From: Cysteiniphilum litorale
GTDB lineage: Bacteria > Pseudomonadota > Gammaproteobacteria > Francisellales > Francisellaceae
Assembly (NCBI RefSeq): GCF_003428165.1
Contig: NZ_QLIQ01000029.1
Location: 1-40,112, forward strand
DNA: 40,112 nucleotides
Direction of reading: 5' to 3'
The translations under genes were made by a program, and so were the position numbers. Below the pieces are notes generated by a model. It saw only the letters and a program-made list of their open reading frames with translations. It ran no database searches and had not been told where the DNA came from. How positions within the stretch are numbered: the first letter of the stretch is position 1; each line of letters opens with the position of its first letter. Positions 34,801 through 40,112 of the stretch are shown one piece after another.

Positions 34801-36755
34801 CAAAAGCCGCTTGGTGCAAAAGAATCGACGAAATTGCCCGTATTAGCGCCTGAGTTGGAAGTATCTGGAATGCCTGAAGGGTTGTAATTAATCTCACCTG
34901 TTGCAACAAGATAATCACCATCCCAAAAAGTGTTCTTACCAATCGGGTTATTATTAACATCAACAACATTCTTGCTTGTTATGTCATATTTCAATGCTGC
35001 TGCCATTGCCCCTTGCACGAGATTTCTCACATATTGATTATCCGCAATATTGTGACCATCCTCTAGATAAAAAGCCTGCCCAATCGTGCGCACACAACTA
35101 TTATTATAAAATTTCACCCCCATCGTATCATGCGTCACAAAGCATTTATTAAAGCTGTGATGAACACTAACATCCTGCACCAAGAGTTGACTATCCTCGC
35201 TTAAGCTATCCGCATTCAAACGATGGAAATGCACAGGATAACGTCCCACTAGAGGCTGACCAAATTTCTCAAGCTCAACACCAACAAGCTGAACCGTTAC
35301 ATCTGGCGTACTATCTGCTGCTTGTGTTGTCCCATGTGCATGATTTTGATGATCTGACATTGAGTGATTCATAACTGCAATATGCCCACCAAAGTAAGTA
35401 TCATCTAAATGGGTAATTGGAGATGATGAAGTGACACCTGCCGTTGAAGTAAGTTTAATATTACGACTTAATAATGCAACCTCTGCGCGCTCATCAATAC
35501 CAAAGTTACGGGTAGCATCATCATACATACTATAGGCCTGCCCTTTTTTGGCATTATATTGTCCTTTGTAAGATGGTGTATCTACACTAAAAAAACCCGG
35601 CGTTGGCGGCAATGAACCAAAGTGATAATGCTTCAAGGGCGTATCATTGCTAATACTTGGACATTGAGATTTAAACGAAGGCGACCCAGCCAACACAACG
35701 ACTGAGACATTGGGATAGTTTGAACTTCCAGAAACATTGCCATATTGCATGTATCTAGATTCACTTTGTGCATTGCTATCTGGATTTTGCATATCATAAA
35801 TCGCACAAATTTGCACAATTTCAGTTTCATGTGACACGAAACTTGTTGTTGAGATACTAATCCAATCACCACTTTGCCAGTCTGTACCATCTCCAGGTGT
35901 GACACGTTTTGCAAGTGCAATCATATAGGGCATATCTGCTAACGTTGGAGTTGGAATACTCGCACCACTGCCGGTGCTTATATTCTTTAAAGCACCATAA
36001 TTGGTTAAACTGACAGGCGCTTGAACCCACATAGCTGCATCATAAAAGCTAGGACCCGCCGGATAGGTTAGATATGTCCAACTATTAGAGCCTATCACAT
36101 TGTTAAAGTAAGAAAACTGATTAATATCACCGCTGATTATACTACCACCTGCCGTCGGACTCAGCGTTTGCCCATCGACAGTACCACTTGTATGGTTAAT
36201 CGTATGTATATAACTGCCATCTGCTCTCTTAGTTAAGCCTTTAGCGCCATAAAACAATAACTGCCCACCAGAGCTCACCGTAATATCACGCGCATTTTGA
36301 GTTGCTATGGTATTCTTAGCGATTTCACTGCATTGAACTTGATCATCTTGGCATAGCGGCATAGGAGCTGCTGCTGCACTTGCCGTGCCTGTCATCGTAA
36401 TGGTTACTTTATTGGTTGATTTAATTGGGTCTGTTGATGAGCCTATTTGAAATATACCACCATCAACCCAAAAAGATTGTGCTACGATATTGATTGGCGC
36501 AGGTGTTGCACTATTCACCACACAAAGCGCACTTGTCGCGGGGATTTTCACTGGCAGAAAAGGTGCCGCCAATGAGCCTGTATCTTGTGTTATTTTATAG
36601 GTTGACCCCGCGCTTAATGCGCAAATACCTGAGGCACTGTTGCAAAATGTTGATAACTCAACTGCCGTAGTTAAATCACTGCAGTGATCATCAGCATAAG
36701 CGTTAAAGATAGTCATTGTCAGCGCCAAACCTAGCAATTTTTTTATTTTCATCAT
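31821..36755 (-). CDS. Secreted G8-domain/beta-helix protein, CEMIP/TMEM2-like
   Basis: A 1644-residue protein from the ATG at 36755, after GGAGAG. The frame is open to 36857, but those residues precede a proper signal peptide (MMKIKKLLGLALTMTIFNAYA). The G8 domain spans about 45-175, with SFWVDGGIFQIGS and VTITMTG as its typical end. DWQSGDWISISTT (about 292-304), ALLSRNIKL (427), GGHIAVM (456), LVGRYPVHFHRL (502-513), VHHSFNKC (531) and FYLEDGHN (562) follow the order found in animal CEMIP and TMEM2, with parallel beta-helix repeats. The rest is Asn/Ser/Thr-rich and strand-rich, and the C-terminus has a Cys-containing small domain. It probably binds or cleaves a polysaccharide. There is no membrane anchor. 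Confidence 0.85.
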   Translation of the reverse strand: MMKIKKLLGLALTMTIFNAYADDHCSDLTTAVELSTFCNSASGICALSAGSTYKITQDTGSLAAPFLPVKIPATSALCVVNSATPAPINIVAQSFWVDGGIFQIGSSTDPIKSTNKVTITMTGTASAAAAPMPLCQDDQVQCSEIAKNTIATQNARDITVSSGGQLLFYGAKGLTKRADGSYIHTINHTSGTVDGQTLSPTAGGSIISGDINQFSYFNNVIGSNSWTYLTYPAGPSFYDAAMWVQAPVSLTNYGALKNISTGSGASIPTPTLADMPYMIALAKRVTPGDGTDWQSGDWISISTTSFVSHETEIVQICAIYDMQNPDSNAQSESRYMQYGNVSGSSNYPNVSVVVLAGSPSFKSQCPSISNDTPLKHYHFGSLPPTPGFFSVDTPSYKGQYNAKKGQAYSMYDDATRNFGIDERAEVALLSRNIKLTSTAGVTSSSPITHLDDTYFGGHIAVMNHSMSDHQNHAHGTTQAADSTPDVTVQLVGVELEKFGQPLVGRYPVHFHRLNADSLSEDSQLLVQDVSVHHSFNKCFVTHDTMGVKFYNNSCVRTIGQAFYLEDGHNIADNQYVRNLVQGAMAAALKYDITSKNVVDVNNNPIGKNTFWDGDYLVATGEINYNPSGIPDTSNSGANTGNFVDSFAPSGFWITTFGRQSATNSNLPNLFVNNSVAGCQIQGAAYWFVRQDVNSMGEVGSTPEADLYPVFTGNRGHACYDGVMAGTNFFVMKTTTTMGAPPKPVPVGSEVNTSANAPLVIFDSLTLTQIQQKAFWYRGVFVAVNNSRFSMLKQGMTLLGGGGPEGNLLGFYGLVNNSVFAGVTNNNVGRYIDCEEYYKLYSDGTSELTATDALPVAIENEIGQCVPVNPNDISKSKASTNMQTAAGDIYLNYNFQGYTFYDGPARMENNRFVNFRADPTNSALYDNSTESYSTSESRYLVTKIDAHRMMNFDKTGQLSAPTGGNNYKSGGNSHYGYNGDVAFSWLKGNAQSVPPTQYAKNNLWDNVNFQHQVFTEISNLSNGLDDGDKQTVEIDKDASLSGYKVCSSKMPSSCSNAGLNHYPISLNNLEYFSTDYTVDEPHSRGRNNATASALMSPHQYASINVAYNAADRKVNPTTIYPLTITRDMAYQANPSQASYTGRGGKNYMFEAMVMNNMGYTFDSQLKQQMQSDQADSPSNKLIFSYSDAPVHSTFINRVGICVGKNASNIEIYKVPRQWNSLVTYLTKSPYWSGYGLTATGDSCPNSIDKPDSAYHACKKTAGGLSSPWGKVLAYNSGQADGYKELNKQFAKAMTANYNLTPSTSADLTEGFYYDSSSGILYFNMIQYAASSTLANPITPPFATCDKSNYNTTNIDALVDYLTFSNPDAIKDILTTACYAESGTPVTSELLTCPPEGCAVYTVGFDVASASEPSCTPSAWATIKNGSSPSFNTTDSAVTYSSPYVLYNAASNTQVTPQNRNVKAQGSISTLTRYYNIDPSITPAMAPTDVNNLLPLASAASNGQTYVYNAAPSGISMVSYPSGGGNGGHSGDSGTVWTFNTGADEAAGQKATITAADGEHFYNTNDHDNKIASYTIEPTLTGNNFSFKYGGVDKTATVTLPNELQGQQTCSLTFNQSSNGKVTKGTEAGCAKITIPESNIAIIVSH

Positions 36756-36857
36756 TACTCTCCATGCAAAATGAGTTAACAATGAGTTAAGCAGATCGTC
36801 ATAAAAATACCTATAGCAAATGGATGATTTTTGATGCGCCAATATCTTAACTTTCAT

Positions 36858-37387
36858 AAAAAGATCGCTTTACATCAGCTGTGAAAAAGATTAATTTAAC
36901 CGCTTCGCATGTATGGTTGCTATACATGTTTTACCCTTATAGCGAAACTAAATAATTAAATAATGGGGCAAAATACCATGAGTAAAGATTTGGGTTTTAT
37001 TTTTATGACACAGGTTTGGAATCTGTAGATTCACTGGTATATTACACACAAAGGAATTAATAATGTTTAAGCATGAAACAAACATCAATACACGATCAAA
37101 AGCACACTTTTTTCTTCAGCAAAAATATCATAGCTTGCGTATTTGAACGCATCTTGCAACGCGATAAAGACTAATAAATTAGAGTTATGCATTTTATTAT
37201 TGTCAAAACACCCCGTCAGCCTACGGCTGCCACCCCTCTTGCAAAGAGGGGAATTGGGCGACGGTGATTTTAATTCCCCTCTTTGCAAGAGGGGTGCCGA
37301 GCTTGCGAGGCGGGGTGTTGAAATACAAAACGTGCGTGACTTCAGTAATAAATAATTATTTTGAACATTTGAAGAAAAGAGAAAAGT
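36858..37387. other. Intergenic region upstream of lysP and the G8 gene
   Basis: A stretch of 530 bp between divergent genes. It contains the inverted repeat CATGTAT/ATACATG (36908-36914, 36922-36928), a possible operator, and the large palindrome at 37203-37322. Two ORFs through the palindrome have no protein features. Confidence 0.6.
37203..37322. repeat. Large palindromic intergenic repeat (MITE/REP-like)
   Basis: About 50-bp imperfect inverted arms (37204-37254 and 37270-37321). Each arm holds its own small palindrome, CCCCTCTTGCAAAGAGGGG, flanked by ACACCCCG/CGGGGTGT ends. It is GC-rich against AT-rich surroundings. The design matches mobile noncoding repeats moved by a transposase in trans. 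Confidence 0.75.
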
Positions 37388-38824
37388 ATGTCACATAAAT
37401 TACAACGAAACTTAAAAGCTCGCCATTTAATCATGATCGCCTTGGGTGGCTCGATTGGCACTGGTTTATTTTTAGCAAGCGGCAGCGCCATTTATGAGGC
37501 GGGACCAGGCGGTGCGATGCTCGCCTATGTCATTATCTCACTGATGGTTTATTTTCTAATGTGTAGCCTTGGTGAAATGGCAGCACACTCACCAACTACA
37601 GGCACATTTTGTGAATATTCCAGCCGTTATGTCAGCGCTGATTTTGGCTTTGCCATGGGTTGGAACTATTGGTTTAACTGGGCAATTACTATTGCCGCTG
37701 AGATTATTGCTGCAGCTTTAATTATGCAATATTGGTTTCCTTATGTGCCAACGATCTATTGGAGTATCTTGTTTTTTGTGCTTATTTTTGGTTTAAACCT
37801 ATTAGCCGTTAAAGTCTATGGTGAAACGGAGTATTGGCTATCTTTTATCAAAGTTGCTTTTGTGATCATTTTTATTGTTGTTGGCATATTAACAATCATT
37901 GGTGTTACTGGCGTTGGTGGACCTGTTGGTTTTGAGAATTGGCATATTGGGGATGCGCCTTTTCATAATGGCATGCTTGGGTTTATGGCAGTGTTTTTGA
38001 TCGCAGGCTTCTCGTTTCAAGGCACGGAGCTCGTTGGCGTTGCCGCAGGTGAAGCAGATAACCCTAGAAAATCAATTCCTCAAGCCATTAAACGTACCTT
38101 CTGGCGTTTGGTTATTTTTTACATTCTTGCCATTGGTATTATTAGCTTCTTGATTCCTTACACCAGTGACATTCTCATTAATAAAAATTCTGACATTGCC
38201 GTTAGCCCTTTTACCATTGTTTTTAAAAATGCGGGATTAACCTATGCCGCAACGATTATGAATGCGGTGATCTTGATTGCAATCTTATCTGCTTGCAATG
38301 CTAGCATGTTCTCGGCAACACGTATTATGTGGCATCTAGCCAATACCAAACAAGCACCCAAAATATTTGTCAAAATTAACCGTCAAGGCATTCCGATTAA
38401 TGCACTTTTGATTACTGCTCTTGTTGGTTGTTTGTTTTTTCTGACTTCTTTTTTAGAGAATGGTAGTGTATTCATTTGGCTTGTTAACATTTCCTCTTTA
38501 GCAGGTTTTGTTGCTTGGTTTGGTATTGCGTTAAGTCACTATCGATTTCGTCGCGCTTACCAAAAACAAGGTATGAATCTTCAAGATTTACCCTATCGTG
38601 CTAAATGGTTCCCAGTTGCACCCATTTTTGCAATGCTGTTAATTGCCGTGATTATCTTAGGACAAGAGTTTAGCGATATTATCTCAGGCGACATTACATG
38701 GCAGAAATTCTTAGCGACTTATATCGGCTTTATTCTATTTTTAGCATTACTTATCGGCTATAAATTGATTAAACGCAGTAAGCTCATTGCCTTGGAAAAA
38801 TGTGATATCTCTGCTAAACATTAG
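37388..38824 (+). CDS. lysP: Lysine-type amino acid permease (APC family)
   Basis: A 478-residue protein with about 12 helices. The APC signature is present: RNLKARHLIMIALGGSIGTG, then LFLASGSAIYEAGPGG. Long stretches follow E. coli LysP: GWNYWFNWAITIAAEIIAAA, GFSFQGTELVGVAAGEADNP, FLIPYTSDIL, SPFTIVFKNAG, SACNASMFSATRIMW and SHYRFRRAY. The likely substrate is L-lysine by proton symport, although a related basic or aromatic amino acid is possible. The ribosome site is only weakly purine-rich. There is no adjacent cadABC regulator. Confidence 0.92.
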   Translation: MSHKLQRNLKARHLIMIALGGSIGTGLFLASGSAIYEAGPGGAMLAYVIISLMVYFLMCSLGEMAAHSPTTGTFCEYSSRYVSADFGFAMGWNYWFNWAITIAAEIIAAALIMQYWFPYVPTIYWSILFFVLIFGLNLLAVKVYGETEYWLSFIKVAFVIIFIVVGILTIIGVTGVGGPVGFENWHIGDAPFHNGMLGFMAVFLIAGFSFQGTELVGVAAGEADNPRKSIPQAIKRTFWRLVIFYILAIGIISFLIPYTSDILINKNSDIAVSPFTIVFKNAGLTYAATIMNAVILIAILSACNASMFSATRIMWHLANTKQAPKIFVKINRQGIPINALLITALVGCLFFLTSFLENGSVFIWLVNISSLAGFVAWFGIALSHYRFRRAYQKQGMNLQDLPYRAKWFPVAPIFAMLLIAVIILGQEFSDIISGDITWQKFLATYIGFILFLALLIGYKLIKRSKLIALEKCDISAKH

Positions 38825-38861
38825 TTATTCAAAATCATTCTATGCAAGGTAAAAATAACAG

Positions 38862-39707
38862 ATGTTCTTTCGCAATAGCCTTAGTAAACACCTTATTCGC
38901 TTTCTTACACGCGATGTTGATAAGCCACGCAAATTAGCATTATCCGATTATCAATCATTAAGTCGCACCGTTTTGCCTTGTGATGTATTATTAGTTGAAG
39001 GACGTTCACGCACAGCACGAGTTATCAGCTATATCACCCGCAGTATTTGGACGCATGCCGCTTTATACATTGGAAAGCTTAGCGAGCTCACACCACAACT
39101 ACAACATACGCTATTGCAATTTAATCCACATCTTGAACCTGAGCATATTATTATTGAAAGCATTCTTGGAGAAGGTGTTGTTGTTAAGAATCTCAATGAA
39201 TACACACACGAACACGTTAGAATCTGCCGACCCAAAGGGATTTCTAAAGCCCAAGTTATCACTGTTTTTAACTATGCAATAGCCAATCTTGGCAAGCCAT
39301 ATGACCATCGACAAGTCTTTGATTTAGCACGTTTTTTGTTTCCATGGATGATCTTGCCACGCAAATGGCGCTCAAGCATTTTTCAGCACAATGCAAAAGG
39401 GCACGCTAAAATGACTTGCTCTTTATTGTTGGCTCAGGCTTTCATTCAAGCACGATTTCCCATTCTGCCAACCATTGAGAAAAGATCTTCAGGCAATTAT
39501 TTTGAAGCGATTGTGCGTAACCCTCGACTATTTGTACCTTGCGATTTTGATTATTCGCCATTTTTCGATATTGTAAAATATCCGATGATTCTGATTGAGG
39601 GTAATAGTGATGAGTTATTCTTATGGAATAACGAGGTAATGAGTAATGATGAGGAGGGCTTGACAGAGATCTCACCCTCGAATGAGGTTAAGCATTCAAG
39701 CGGCTAA
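38862..39707 (+). CDS. YiiX/YaeF-like permuted papain-fold hydrolase
   Basis: A 281-residue protein. CDVLLVEGRSRTARVISYIT is followed by SIWTHAALYIG, which carries the catalytic His and matches permuted NlpC/P60 (YiiX, LRAT-like) enzymes. IIIESILGEGVVVKNLNEY supplies the acidic residue. GKPYDHRQVFDLARF and KMTCSLLLAQAF hold the late catalytic Cys, as expected from the circular permutation. There is no signal peptide, so it is probably cytosolic or membrane-associated. The substrate may be a lipid or peptide amide bond. It follows lysP by 37 bp on the same strand and is convergent (20-bp overlap) with the DUF2608 fragment. Confidence 0.85.
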   Translation: MFFRNSLSKHLIRFLTRDVDKPRKLALSDYQSLSRTVLPCDVLLVEGRSRTARVISYITRSIWTHAALYIGKLSELTPQLQHTLLQFNPHLEPEHIIIESILGEGVVVKNLNEYTHEHVRICRPKGISKAQVITVFNYAIANLGKPYDHRQVFDLARFLFPWMILPRKWRSSIFQHNAKGHAKMTCSLLLAQAFIQARFPILPTIEKRSSGNYFEAIVRNPRLFVPCDFDYSPFFDIVKYPMILIEGNSDELFLWNNEVMSNDEEGLTEISPSNEVKHSSG

Positions 39708-39984
39708 CAATTTGTTGTAAGTAATTGGACATTTTATGCCAATCTGCAATTTCCCAGTTTTTGCTATTCTCTGGATCGGGTAAATAAGCGTAATGAATGG
39801 CGTAATAATTAAGTTTGCCTTTCAATTCATCTTTAACCATATCCACTTTACTTCTGGTATCATCGACATAAACAACCGATTGACATAAGTTTGAGTTATT
39901 TGTCTTTTGACGTTCTTTTTCAATCAGGCCAAGGAGCAATTTCCCTTTATCACCACCTGCGGCATATTGAATGCCATGGTTATA
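39688..39984 (-). pseudogene. 3' fragment of a DUF2608-like gene, cut by an insertion sequence
   Basis: The frame reads YNHGIQYAAGGDKGKLLLGL and on to VVYVDDTRSKVDMVKDELKG, then YAIHYAYLPDPENSKNW, the C-terminal HAD-like half of DUF2608 proteins (hydrophobic-DD-x-x-x-K-V). At its 5' side a stop (CTA on the plus strand, 39985-39987) appears exactly where unrelated, IS-like sequence begins. The N-terminal half with the first HAD motif is missing from the window. It may continue beyond the right edge, on the far side of the IS. Confidence 0.75.
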
Positions 39985-39987
39985 CTA

Positions 39988-40112
39988 TAATACCCCAAGA
40001 AATTTAAACAGTATCTTTTGAAATTCATTTCCGATATATTGTTGAAAGTAAAATGAATAGAGGGCGTATTTGTGAGCACAAAAAGAGCAAGTTACTCGTC
40101 AGAGTTTAAAGT
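39988..40112 (+). mobile_element. Left end of an insertion sequence (continues outside window)
   Basis: From about 39988 the DUF2608 reading frame is lost and an 85-bp noncoding leader precedes a transposase-like start. The boundary is approximate. The terminal inverted repeat cannot be confirmed without the other end. Confidence 0.6.
40072..40112 (+). CDS. Transposase N-terminus (IS3-like OrfA), truncated by window end
   Basis: A GTG start at 40072 with AGAGGG upstream. The 13 visible residues read VSTKRASYSSEFK, the typical opening of IS3/HTH_Tnp_1 transposases (R-x-Y-x-x-E-F-K). The reading frame runs off the window, so the family is a guess from this short motif and the interrupted neighbour gene. 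Confidence 0.6.
   Translation, partial: MSTKRASYSSEFK

Noticed and set aside
37085-37355. Two ORFs of about 70 codons before lysP
   Set aside because: Both are produced by the large palindrome (its stems read as Pro/Leu/Arg-rich peptides on each strand) and have no protein features.

Overview
The window looks like a chromosomal segment of an AT-rich gammaproteobacterium. Gram-negative envelope genes are present (a LpxL/HtrB-type lipid A acyltransferase, an outer-membrane lipoprotein, a porin-like barrel), together with a monomeric NADP isocitrate dehydrogenase and a LysP-type permease. The gene set and base composition suggest the Francisella/Fastidiosibacter side of the class, but that placement is an impression and was not computed.

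Layout. (1) 1-1524: the 3' end of an MFS transporter and a transaldolase/fructose-6-phosphate-aldolase-like enzyme. (2) 1499-4278: a minus-strand accessory cluster with a hicAB toxin-antitoxin pair, a P4-type integrase and a higBA-type pair. Its ends are unclear. (3) 4521-16706: a compact, apparently complete integrated element of about 12.1 kb. It is bounded by a 51-bp direct repeat made of the 3' part of a tRNA-Val(GAC) gene, and the intact tRNA is at 16658-16735. From left to right it holds a second tyrosine integrase, a long regulatory gap, an AlpA/excisionase-like HTH gene, a Rha regulator, a small wHTH-like protein, a tail tape measure protein, a Cys-rich phage protein, a CsrA homologue, an antirepressor-like protein, a Toprim primase, a RepA-like ATPase, an iteron-like array (13 TGCAAC/GTTGCA units in about 200 bp), two small proteins, a higBA-2-type pair on the other strand, a Dit-like tail protein and a four-helix membrane protein. 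No capsid, portal, terminase or lysis gene is recognisable. I read this as a phage satellite, or a strongly reduced prophage, that has its own replication module, two tail-organising proteins and a post-transcriptional regulator. This is the most interesting part of the window.

(4) 16808-30533: mostly housekeeping and envelope genes. They are icd, a KfrA-like DNA-binding protein, a RES/Xre toxin-antitoxin pair, a SulP transporter, an OmpR-type two-component system, a minus-strand run nhaD - lpxL - lipoprotein, an outer-membrane barrel, a 2-Cys peroxiredoxin and a HAD phosphatase. (5) 30514-40112: an MHS-type MFS transporter, a secreted protein of about 1644 residues with a G8 domain and beta-helix that resembles animal CEMIP/TMEM2 hyaluronan-depolymerising proteins, a large palindromic intergenic repeat, lysP, a YiiX-like papain-fold hydrolase, and a DUF2608-like gene cut off by the left end of an insertion sequence that runs out of the window.

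All function calls come from reading the translated sequence and remembered family motifs. No database search was possible.
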